This document shows positions 1 through 6,585 of a DNA stretch of 64,000 nt, piece by piece (within the stretch, counting starts at the first letter, position 1; each line of letters opens with the position of its first letter). Source of the DNA: RH-AL1 sp965214415 (GTDB taxonomy: Bacteria > Pseudomonadota > Alphaproteobacteria > Rhizobiales > Beijerinckiaceae); NCBI GenBank assembly GCA_965214415.1, contig CBDCBQ010000003.1:1178001-1242000 (forward strand), in the 5' to 3' direction. The position numbers and the translations under genes are program-made. Under the pieces are notes generated by a model. It worked only from the letters and a program-made list of their open reading frames with translations, was not told the origin of the DNA and searched no databases.

Positions 1-15
1 CAGGAGGATCGACCT

Positions 16-351
16 ATGGCCGAATACGACCTGACCGACCAGGAAGCCGAACTGATCAACTACGTGCGCGGCTACGACGAAGACGGGGAGCCGATCCCCA
101 ACGGCATGCGTCTCACGATCGAAACTCGAGGAGACCGTTGCCTAGTCGAGACGCGGCACGGCTTCAGCGGGCCGACCCTGATCGGCGAGAGCGGCGCTTT
201 CGATAGCGCTTGGATTGATCGGTGCGGCGGGGATCTCCGTTTTGCGCGAGCGGATGAAGTCGAGGAAGCGGTCGCAAGCATCCATCGTGAGGTGGTACGC
301 GTCCGCCCGCGCCTGCGGCTTATCCAAGGTGGCGGCGACAACGGCAAATAG
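16..351 (+). CDS. hypothetical protein
   Basis: This encodes a 111-residue acidic protein with no domain I recognise. The start is well supported: a strong Shine-Dalgarno sequence (caggagg) lies just upstream of the ATG. The protein begins MAEYDLTDQEAEL and ends in a basic, Arg-rich stretch followed by LIQGGGDNGK. It has no signal peptide or membrane segment and is probably cytoplasmic. It lies in a run of small hypothetical genes to the left of the tRNA-Glu gene, which may be an integrated island. The true start of any upstream operon partner is outside the window. Confidence 0.7.
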   Translation: MAEYDLTDQEAELINYVRGYDEDGEPIPNGMRLTIETRGDRCLVETRHGFSGPTLIGESGAFDSAWIDRCGGDLRFARADEVEEAVASIHREVVRVRPRLRLIQGGGDNGK

Positions 352-514
352 CGTCGGGGCGCACATCGCCGACGGTGGGGATGCGCTCGGGCTTGCTGCG
401 GCTCGCCTAACGGATCGAATGGGCGCGCCGGCTTGCTAGGCCCGAGCAGCATGACCATAGACAACCAGCGCAACTGGGCGAAGAATGCGCCTTCAACTGC
501 GATTCGGTGTGATT

Positions 515-1780
515 ATGACCTCAGAAGTTTGCATTATGAATAGATTAGCTGCCGTACTGGCGGCCGATAGCGCTACCACTGTTACATCTTGGGTAGATAA
601 TATCAAGGAGGAGAGATACTTTAAAGGAGCAAATAAAGTCCATCAAGCTTCCGACCACCATCCCGTGGGCATAATGATCTTCGATTCTGCGGATATGCTA
701 AGTGTTCCCTGGGAAGTAATCATCAAGGATTTTCGCAAATCTCTATCTGCAAAATGTCACAACAATGTCGAAGCTTATGCGAACGAATTTTTTAAGTTTT
801 TGGAAACTAATATAAAGATGTTTCCTCTCGCCATTCAAAATTCTTACGTGGTAAATGCTGCTCGCAACGCATTTGTCGGCTATTGCGTCTCTATCGAGAT
901 TCCGCCAGGCGCGGCTGATCCCAATTCGTTTATGGACATACAGGTTGCCGAGCGAATAGATTTTCTAAATAAAACGAGTAACGACGACGCCTTTTCAGAT
1001 GATCTCACCCAAGAAATTCGAGACTTATTTAGGGATGAGATATTGTCCGAATGCGACCAGTTCCGCGATAGTTTTCCAAAGGGCTACCCGGCCGACTCCG
1101 TTAATTTGGCAGAACTCGCGATTATGGAAATAGTCAGAGAGCCGCGCCGACATTTTAGCACTACTGGTATTGTTTTTGCTGGTTTTGGCGATGATGATAT
1201 TTTTCCCTCTATGATCGAGTACATTTCATATGGGCTTATTGCCGGCAAGCTTGTGTCGGGTGAAAAAAATAGAGAAACGATCGATCACAATACCCCCGCT
1301 GCGCTGAACGCTTTCGCGCAAACGGCGATGGCTGATACTTTCATGGTAGGCTTCGGACTGGACGCCTACATAAGCTTTGGAAGAGCCGTAAGCGACGGGT
1401 TGGCAGCTTTTGCAAAGGATGTCTGTGTGAAAACAGGCGGCGACCTTGGCAAAATGCCCGACTTTGATCAGGAGGTCGCCACAAAATCCGGCGAGATCAG
1501 CAGCGACGTATTAGACGAGTCTCGACGCCGTCACGCCGCACCCCTCCGGCGTGTTTTAGGAGCGTTGCCGGTCGACGAGATGGCTGAACTTGCCGAGACT
1601 TTAATCAACCTGCAATCGCTAAAAGAGAAGGTCACCAAGCCGTCTGCAAGCGTCGGTGGGCCTGTGGATGTTGCGGTCATAACGCGGGCGGAAGGGCTCA
1701 TTTGGATAAGAAGAAAACACTTCTTTGATCCAGCTTTAAATCCCCGCTACATCCAAAGGCAGGCGGCAGCGCTAAAGTGA
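515..1780 (+). CDS. Ntn-hydrolase (proteasome-beta/HslV-like) family protein, uncharacterised
   Basis: The frame is open from 485, but I prefer the ATG at 515 (421 aa). There the second residue is Thr, and removal of Met would expose it as Thr1. Counting from that Thr, Asp falls at position 17 in the motif VLAADSAT, as in proteasome beta subunits and HslV. A Lys follows in GANKVHQ (mature position 40), where HslV has Lys33 in a similar context, with a longer loop between. Next comes PVGIMIFDSADMLSVPW, which fits the following beta-hairpin and helix. A second conserved-looking block is GIVFAGFGDDDIFPS near residue 225. The C-terminal 150 residues are an extension absent from HslV. The gene is clearly AT-richer than its surroundings, suggesting transfer. 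The fold assignment is my inference from motif spacing; substrate and role are unknown. No convincing Shine-Dalgarno decides between 485 and 515. Confidence 0.7.
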   Translation: MTSEVCIMNRLAAVLAADSATTVTSWVDNIKEERYFKGANKVHQASDHHPVGIMIFDSADMLSVPWEVIIKDFRKSLSAKCHNNVEAYANEFFKFLETNIKMFPLAIQNSYVVNAARNAFVGYCVSIEIPPGAADPNSFMDIQVAERIDFLNKTSNDDAFSDDLTQEIRDLFRDEILSECDQFRDSFPKGYPADSVNLAELAIMEIVREPRRHFSTTGIVFAGFGDDDIFPSMIEYISYGLIAGKLVSGEKNRETIDHNTPAALNAFAQTAMADTFMVGFGLDAYISFGRAVSDGLAAFAKDVCVKTGGDLGKMPDFDQEVATKSGEISSDVLDESRRRHAAPLRRVLGALPVDEMAELAETLINLQSLKEKVTKPSASVGGPVDVAVITRAEGLIWIRRKHFFDPALNPRYIQRQAAALK

Positions 1781-1791
1781 GGAAAACGTCG

Positions 1792-1986
1792 ATGAGCTAT
1801 AATCGTCATCCGCCAGCACGACCCGCAGCGCCCAAGCCGCAGAGCGATATCAGCTCGAGCTCGACAGCCGATGGTCGGCATGAGAGGATCGTGAAGGCCA
1901 ACGCCGAAAAATATCGTGAGCAGGTCAACCTCATAAACAAGATGCGTGATCGAGAGATCGAGCGCGCCATGCAGGGTCCGCTGTGA
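1792..1986 (+). CDS. small hypothetical protein, coupled to the upstream Ntn-hydrolase-like gene
   Basis: This is a 64-residue basic protein. An in-frame GTG at 1777 overlaps the upstream stop, but the ATG at 1792 has a good Shine-Dalgarno (tgagg) and is preferred. The N-terminal half is Pro/Ser-rich and likely disordered. The C-terminal half (RIVKANAEKYREQVNLINKM) looks helical, possibly coiled coil. The 11-nt gap after the Ntn-hydrolase-like gene implies co-transcription, so it could be a partner or regulator of that protein; this is inference from position only. No family is recognised. Confidence 0.6.
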   Translation: MSYNRHPPARPAAPKPQSDISSSSTADGRHERIVKANAEKYREQVNLINKMRDREIERAMQGPL

Positions 1987-2027
1987 TGAAAGACGCCATC
2001 AAGGCCGGTCGTCTCGATCGCGGATAG

Positions 2028-2043
2028 GGGCGCTGCGGCGCCC
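2028..2043 (+). terminator. GC hairpin, possible terminator
   Basis: A perfect 6-bp inverted repeat (GGGCGC-tgcg-GCGCCC) lies 42 bp after the stop of the small gene ending at 1986. No T-run follows, so intrinsic termination is not certain. Position and stem strength are the only support. Confidence 0.35.
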
Positions 2044-2122
2044 GTCCTAGGGGTGGTTTGAGCTTGCAGTTGCGTGTGTCGCAGTTCGCTCTACGGTTCG
2101 TTGTCGACCAGGAGCCGCGCTA

Positions 2123-2371
2123 ATGTCGACGCACCGATATGCTGCCTATCGCCATCCCGCCGAGACCGCCACTCTTGGACCGGCCATCGAGCCTTGGGCG
2201 TTCGACGCCGCGGATGACAGCGCGGCTGAGGGCGAGGTACGACTTGGCGCACGCTGGCGCATCCGGCTCCCTGATCACAGGCCAGACGACCTTGTCACCT
2301 TGGTCGATCTGACGGATGGAAGGCGTCAGGTCAACGGCGGCTGCGGCTCTTTGGGCAGTCTCGCCCGGTGA
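2123..2371 (+). CDS. small hypothetical protein
   Basis: This encodes an 82-residue protein with no recognised domain, starting MSTHRYAAYRHPAET. The start ATG is preceded by AGGAG at suitable spacing (caggagccgcgctaATG). An almost equally long frame is open on the opposite strand over the same bases, so the assignment rests on the Shine-Dalgarno and on the GC-rich third positions of this frame. It lies in the accessory region left of the tRNA-Glu gene. No function can be proposed. Confidence 0.4.
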   Translation: MSTHRYAAYRHPAETATLGPAIEPWAFDAADDSAAEGEVRLGARWRIRLPDHRPDDLVTLVDLTDGRRQVNGGCGSLGSLAR

Positions 2372-2745
2372 CCTCGCGCAGGACATTTACGGAAAAGGCG
2401 CCTTGCGCGCATCTCAGCTCCTACAGGCAGACCACGTCGGGCGACCACTCCGCGAGCTAGTCGAGGAGGTTCCCCAAGCGCTTGGTGACGTTGTTGATGT
2501 TGTAGGTGATATTCACCGGTTGATCAGCCCGTGGATCAGCGTCTCGTCAGGCCCATAGAGCAGGATGGTCGCGTCGCACCAGCCTGCCGGCTTGGCGCTT
2601 GCTCGATCTCCTCGCGCAGCGCGCCGACAGCTTGGCGACCGGCCTCGATGAACTCGCACCGGAAAGGATCCACAATACCAGGGCAAACGTGACCGGAACC
2701 ATGGCCGCTTCCATGTGCTTCCCACGCCGCATATGGAGAGCGACA
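2372..2745. other. 374-bp stretch without an intact gene; decayed coding fragments
   Basis: No convincing intact gene is visible. On the minus strand three frames each show short protein-like segments: CEFIEAGRQAVGALREEIEQ in one, ATILLYGPDETLIHGLINR in a second, and NITYNINNVTKRLGNLLD in a third. Each runs quickly into a stop or into low-quality sequence. The second and third abut through a GTGA overlap near 2520. This pattern fits a gene broken by frameshifts, or two tiny coupled genes. I read it as a remnant, with low certainty. Confidence 0.35.
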
Positions 2746-3063
2746 ATGGCTATTCGAAAGGTGAGCAGCAAGGGAACCGAGGCATGCCCGACCGGAGAGG
2801 TGCTCTTGGCCACGGGATCGGTGATGGCAATGCGAATGTGGCAGAACGAGGAGCCACAGGACAAGCCATCCCACAGCAGCCCCTACGAGACGATCGGTTA
2901 TGTCATCGCCGGCCGTGCCGAACTGACCATCGGGAACGAAACGGTTTTGCTGGAGCCGGGGGACTCCTGGCTCGTGCCGGCGAATGCCGACCACAAATAC
3001 CGGATCATCGAGACATTCACCGCGGTCGAATGCACGTCGCCGCCAGCGATTGCCGCAAGCTGA
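2746..3063 (+). CDS. cupin-domain protein
   Basis: This is a 105-residue single-domain cupin. The frame extends upstream to 2599, but the ATG at 2746 is chosen because ATGGAGAG provides a Shine-Dalgarno and the cupin begins here. A double-stranded beta-helix is suggested by GYVIAGRAELTIGNETV and by the second cupin motif PGDSWLVPANADH. Possible metal ligands are His43, Glu48 and His83. Small stand-alone cupins bind metals or small ligands and range from isomerases to storage or sensing proteins, so the specific role is unknown. It sits alone on the plus strand, convergent with the next gene. Confidence 0.75.
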   Translation: MAIRKVSSKGTEACPTGEVLLATGSVMAMRMWQNEEPQDKPSHSSPYETIGYVIAGRAELTIGNETVLLEPGDSWLVPANADHKYRIIETFTAVECTSPPAIAAS

Positions 3064-3072
3064 TCTGGCGTT

Positions 3073-3414
3073 CTACTGCGGCGGTCGGATGCCACCACCG
3101 CTTGTGGCAACAATCCTGATGCCTTGGCGGAGCGTCACCTTCAGCGCCGGCCGCTCCTTTACCGCCTGATCGAACGCCGCGCGCCCAACCAACAAGCTCG
3201 AGCACCTCGCCATGGTCTCGATGATGCTCTCGGCCTCGCTCCAGACGTCGACCGTGAAGCTCGCATGATCCTCGATCGGCCGCGAGATCTGATCGGCGTA
3301 GACGCGCAGCGCATGCGCGACCACGTTCGCCGACGCCGGCGTGACAGCGATCCGCTTGCCTCCGGCGCCCGCCATCCGATCCGCCAACGCCCGAAGCTCA
3401 TCGACCGACCTCAT
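3073..3414 (-). CDS. hypothetical protein
   Basis: This is a 113-residue protein beginning MRSVDELRALADRM. Upstream on the minus strand, AAAAGGA precedes the ATG, supporting the start. The sequence is largely helical, with a segment resembling a regulator or sensor helix bundle (ESIIETMARCSSLLVGRAAFDQAVKE), but I recognise no family. It is divergent from the gene starting at 3465, with about 50 bp between the two starts that must hold both promoters. It converges with the cupin gene, ending 9 bp from it. Confidence 0.6.
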   Translation of the reverse strand: MRSVDELRALADRMAGAGGKRIAVTPASANVVAHALRVYADQISRPIEDHASFTVDVWSEAESIIETMARCSSLLVGRAAFDQAVKERPALKVTLRQGIRIVATSGGGIRPPQ

Positions 3415-3464
3415 GTTCCTTTTCTGTTCTGCTATGATCGAGCGGTCAAGCGGAGGATCAGCGC

Positions 3465-3719
3465 ATGGCAGTGGTGACCTACTTCGTGGCGCTCCCTTTC
3501 GTTCGGAACGAGGATGGCGAACTCGTCGCCGGCGAGGCGCAGGAGCGTCAGTCGGCCGGCGCGGCGGAAAGCGCGGCGCGGCGCATGGCGGAGACGTCGC
3601 CCGGTGCGGTGGCGTTCTTGCGCACCGGCGATCCGTCGTCCGGCGAGTTCGCGGATGCCGTCGTGCTGCGCGAGTTTGGGGAGGTCCCGGTTCTCGATGA
3701 GCTGCTTAGGTCCGGCTGA
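3465..3719 (+). CDS. small hypothetical protein
   Basis: This is an 84-residue protein (MAVVTYFVALPFVRNEDGEL...) with a good Shine-Dalgarno (gcggagg) before the ATG. The pattern of a short beta-rich N-terminus, a helix rich in Ala/Glu/Arg and a C-terminal strand with VVLREFGEVPVLDEL is compact and soluble. It has no signal peptide. Similar small proteins are common in rhizobial genomes, but I cannot name a family. It is divergent from the gene at 3073-3414. Confidence 0.65.
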   Translation: MAVVTYFVALPFVRNEDGELVAGEAQERQSAGAAESAARRMAETSPGAVAFLRTGDPSSGEFADAVVLREFGEVPVLDELLRSG

Positions 3720-3909
3720 TCGGCGAACGCGCCCACCTCGGCATCTAGGGCTCACTCTCGGCACGATCCTTTAGCCGCTTCACCGGCTCTTTACCAAGGC
3801 TCGCGCGCAGCTGGTTCTTTACGTCGGGGCTCTTCAAATTAAATGTCGACAATGATGCCACGGTGTTTGATTATGGGACAAGACGACGGGCTCAGATCGA
3901 GATCGACAA

Positions 3910-4383
3910 ATGAAAAGGGATCTTATCAAACTTTCGAAGTGGATTATTATTCTTTCCTTCTTCGCTGTTATTCCTCCTGCGTTTTTATTGTTTGGCGAAT
4001 TTGTTTTGGATATCCTATCTAAATCCAGTAACAGCAAGACGGTCGCAGACTTTAAGAGCGATCTGCCATCTATCATCTTGTCATATTACGCGGGCGTTAT
4101 GGGATCGATATTAGCTTATCTTCTGGACAGGCTGAACAATAGGCTTTTACCTCAAGAATCAATCGTCGTTATGTCGCAGTTTTTGTTCGGTGGCGTAGTA
4201 GGTGCTGCCTCTTTCTTCGTTATAAGATCTGCTTTAATATTAAAAATTCTGTACCCTAAAGTCTATATCGAAACTTTAGATCCACAAAATTTGACGGATT
4301 ATCGCGCGGTTGTTGGATTTGCTGTATTCTGTGGCTTGTTGGGACCAACATTGGTGAGTAGTCTCCGTAATAGAGCCCCTTGA
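3910..4383 (+). CDS. small inner-membrane protein, AT-rich
   Basis: This is a 157-residue protein with about four predicted membrane segments: residues about 11-33 (IIILSFFAVIPPAFLLFGEF), 52-70 (IILSYYAGVMGSILAYLL), 87-110 and 133-150. The charged stretch DRLNNRLLPQES lies between the second and third. No enzymatic motif is visible and no family is recognised. The base composition is much more AT-rich than the chromosome around it, resembling the gene at 515-1780, which suggests horizontal acquisition. It stands alone, 190 bp after the previous gene, in a gap where I see nothing else. Confidence 0.65.
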   Translation: MKRDLIKLSKWIIILSFFAVIPPAFLLFGEFVLDILSKSSNSKTVADFKSDLPSIILSYYAGVMGSILAYLLDRLNNRLLPQESIVVMSQFLFGGVVGAASFFVIRSALILKILYPKVYIETLDPQNLTDYRAVVGFAVFCGLLGPTLVSSLRNRAP

Positions 4384-4401
4384 GAGATGCAGCGCATAAT
4401 A

Positions 4402-5397
4402 TCAATGAAACTCCTCCGGACGCCATTCCAGTGCCGACCGGACATTCACGCTGATTTCCATGTCCGGCCCGACCCAGTCCGCTTTCTCCGCCATCAGCCG
4501 CCGCCCGGCCTCGACGGCGGCTTTGCGGCTTGAGCATTTCTCGTGCGCGACCGCGACCTCTTCCCAGACGTGCGGATAGTCCCGGCTGGCGCGCGCCAAC
4601 TCGACTACCGCGTACCACTCGCCGCGGCCGGTGCGGTGAGCCGCTCGGATGGCCTCGAGGCGCTTGGCCTCCTCGGCAATGCCTTTGTAGAGCGCCTCCT
4701 CCTGGACGGTGCTCGTGCGTGCCGCTTCGAACGCCAGGCCCTTCAGCGACCGCTTGGAGAGGCTGGCGAGCTTGCCGGTGATGGCATTCACGTGCTTCGC
4801 GATGTCGTCCAGCGCCCAACGGGCTTCGCTCGTGAGCGGCGGCTTCTTCGGCGCCTTGCCCCTGACGCTCGACACTTCGTCGGCGGGACTGTGCACGCCG
4901 GGCCAGAGATCGGCGGCGATCCTGTCGAGGTCGTCTGCTGTCAGCGTCCACGTGTTGCGCGCCTCGATCTCGCGCCGCTTGATCTCCGGCACGAGATCGA
5001 CGACGGCGGCGCGCTTCGCTCGAGCTGCCGCCCTTCCCGCGTCGAGGTGCTCGGCCCAACGCTCGCAGAGATCCTCGTCGATCCTACCCTCGGCATCGAA
5101 CTGCCAATAGGAGCCCCGGGCGTCGAGGATGCGGGCTGGCCTGCCGTCTTGGTTTTCGACGACGACAAGCGCGAGGCGCTGCCGCGTGCCGGCGAACTCA
5201 GGGACGACGTCGCGGCCGAAGGGCAGATCGTCGGCGAGGCGCTGCGCGACGCGGCGAAGCGAGTTGTCTTCCAGGAAGAGATAGTGGCGGATTGAGATGC
5301 CCATCTCAGGCACGTCCGGGCTGTAAGGGGCCTCTTCCGTCCACGCCCGTCCACGGGCATTCGGGGGCAGGTATTCCGTATAAAATCCGTATGCCAC
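4402..5397 (-). CDS. hypothetical protein, 331 aa
   Basis: This is a 331-residue soluble protein of high-GC codon use. The N-terminal 125 residues (MAYGFYTEYLPPNARGRAWT...) look like a globular beta-rich domain. A basic linker follows near residue 185 (GKAPKKPPLTSEARW), and the C-terminal half is strongly helical, possibly coiled coil, from about 190 to 300. No catalytic motif, signal peptide or membrane helix is seen, and I recognise no family. It ends about 19 bp from the stop of the AT-rich membrane protein, convergent with it. Its start lies about 40 bp from the 3' end of the tRNA-Glu gene, so it would be the island gene nearest the attachment point, if there is an island. Confidence 0.65.
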   Translation of the reverse strand: MAYGFYTEYLPPNARGRAWTEEAPYSPDVPEMGISIRHYLFLEDNSLRRVAQRLADDLPFGRDVVPEFAGTRQRLALVVVENQDGRPARILDARGSYWQFDAEGRIDEDLCERWAEHLDAGRAAARAKRAAVVDLVPEIKRREIEARNTWTLTADDLDRIAADLWPGVHSPADEVSSVRGKAPKKPPLTSEARWALDDIAKHVNAITGKLASLSKRSLKGLAFEAARTSTVQEEALYKGIAEEAKRLEAIRAAHRTGRGEWYAVVELARASRDYPHVWEEVAVAHEKCSSRKAAVEAGRRLMAEKADWVGPDMEISVNVRSALEWRPEEFH

Positions 5398-5438
5398 CGG
5401 AAAAGACTAGGAGAGATCTTCTAAGTCGCTGATCTTGT

Positions 5439-5514
5439 TGGCGCGCCCAACGGGAATCGAACCCGTGTTTTCGCCGTGAAAGGGCGACGTCCTAGACCGC
5501 TAGACGATAGGCGC
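5439..5514 (-). tRNA. tRNA-Glu (anticodon UUC)
   Basis: Read on the minus strand, the 76-nt sequence forms a full cloverleaf. The acceptor stem is GCGCCTA paired with TGGGCGC. The D-arm contains GTCTAGCGGTCTAGGAC. The anticodon arm is CGCCC-TTTCAC-GGCG, with TTC as anticodon, and the T-arm loop is GGGTTCGATTCCC. The 3' CCA is encoded. The D-loop and anticodon loop match typical proteobacterial tRNA-Glu. Its 3' end faces the accessory genes at 1-5.4 kb. Confidence 0.95.
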
Positions 5515-5583
5515 TCGGCGGGCGAGTTAGCACGGTCGCGCGGGGAGAGATAGGGGTCGCGACATGCCGTCGCCGGCACGCCG

Positions 5584-5648
5584 TCGGAGCGCCGCCGGCA
5601 CATCGTCGGAGCGCCGCCGGCGCATCGTCGGAGCGCCGCCGGCGTTCG
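5584..5648 (+). repeat. 22-bp tandem repeat, three copies
   Basis: Three near-identical 22-bp units of the form tcggagcgccgccggcNcatcg start at 5584, 5606 and 5628, with a degenerate partial unit just before. The array sits between the tRNA-Glu gene and the pirin gene, downstream of the pirin stop. Each unit contains the palindromic core GCGCCGCCGGCG, so transcripts could fold into hairpins. Whether this is a terminator, a variable-number repeat or an island scar cannot be decided. Confidence 0.75.
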
Positions 5649-5651
5649 GAC

Positions 5652-6365
5652 TCAGAGCGTGTCGACGAGGAGCAGCTCGCAGTCGTCGAGCACGCGCAGG
5701 CGCAGATCGGGCTCGTCGGTGATGGCGACGGCGTCGCGCGGGCCGAGGCGCAGATCGCCGATCGCGACGGCGCCGCGGGCGACGACGAGATAGGCGTGGC
5801 GTGCGAGCTCGAGCGGGCGCAAAACCTCGGTTCCGGCGAGGAGCGTCGCGCCGAGCACGCGGGCGTCCGCGTTGATCGCCAGCGCGCCGTCATCCTCCGG
5901 AAAACCACTCGCCAACGTAACGAATCCATCCGAGCCGTGCGGTAACGCCTTCGTCCCCCAGGCCGGCGGCACGCCCTGCTCGCGCGGCAGGATCCACAAC
6001 TGGAACAGTCGCGTCGTCTCGTCCTCGGCGTTGGCTTCGGAATGCCAGACGCCGGTGCCCGCCGTCATCACCTGAACCTCGCCCGCGCCGGTGCGGCCCT
6101 TGTTGCCGAGGTTGTCCTCGTGCGTGATCGCGCCTTCGCGGACGTAGGTGACGATCTCCATGTCGCGGTGCGGGTGGGCGGGAAAGCCGTGGCCGCCGGC
6201 GATCTCGTCGTCGTTGAGGACGCGCAGCGCGCCCCAGCCCATCCGCCGGAAATCGTAGTAGCTCGAAAACGAGAAATGGTAGCGCGCGTCGAGCCAGCCA
6301 TGGTTGGCGCGGCCGAGCGCGACGAAGGGGCGATGCTCGATCACGCAGCGCTCGCCGACGGGCAA
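5652..6365 (-). CDS. pirin family protein (quercetin 2,3-dioxygenase-like)
   Basis: This is a 237-residue bicupin of the bacterial pirin/YhhW type. The N-terminal cupin shows the family hallmark HPHRDMEIVTY (His64, His66) and GTGVWHSE (His108, Glu110). These are the expected four metal ligands, so the site appears intact. GAITHEDNLGN is another pirin signature. YhhW-type proteins oxidise quercetin in vitro, but their physiological role is generally unclear, and some act as redox or regulatory partners. The protein is cytoplasmic with no signal peptide. It starts at the ATG at 6365 and stands alone, with its 3' end near the 22-bp repeat array. Confidence 0.9.
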   Translation of the reverse strand: MPVGERCVIEHRPFVALGRANHGWLDARYHFSFSSYYDFRRMGWGALRVLNDDEIAGGHGFPAHPHRDMEIVTYVREGAITHEDNLGNKGRTGAGEVQVMTAGTGVWHSEANAEDETTRLFQLWILPREQGVPPAWGTKALPHGSDGFVTLASGFPEDDGALAINADARVLGATLLAGTEVLRPLELARHAYLVVARGAVAIGDLRLGPRDAVAITDEPDLRLRVLDDCELLLVDTL

Positions 6366-6368
6366 TAC

Positions 6369-6491
6369 TCAGGGCGTATGGTCTTCATGCTTCTTGTACT
6401 CGATGCACCGCGCGATATGGAGATCGCCGTCTCGGAACACGATGGCGCGTATGGCGACTGCGTCGCAAGCATGGCCGGCAGTATACGTCAT
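6369..6491 (-). CDS. possible small protein, HicB-like fragment
   Basis: This 40-residue frame runs from the ATG at 6491 and ends immediately before the pirin start. The C-terminal part (AIVFRDGDLHIARCIEYKKHED) faintly resembles the first strands of HicB-type antitoxins, where a hydrophobic stretch precedes AQCLEYD. There is no good Shine-Dalgarno and the frame is short, so it may be spurious or a fragment. The rest of the 220-bp gap between pirin and glgX shows nothing else. Confidence 0.25.
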   Translation of the reverse strand: MTYTAGHACDAVAIRAIVFRDGDLHIARCIEYKKHEDHTP

Positions 6492-6585
6492 ATGTCGATC
6501 TCGTAGGCGCGCATCAATGCTACGCTTGTAGTGGCCTTTCGCTGACCGACAAAGCGTCGTGGCCGACACGGGTCTGCGACCATTC

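Noticed and set aside
5584..5648. CRISPR-like array at the 22-bp repeats
   Set aside because: Units are directly adjacent with no spacers, only three copies, no cas genes.
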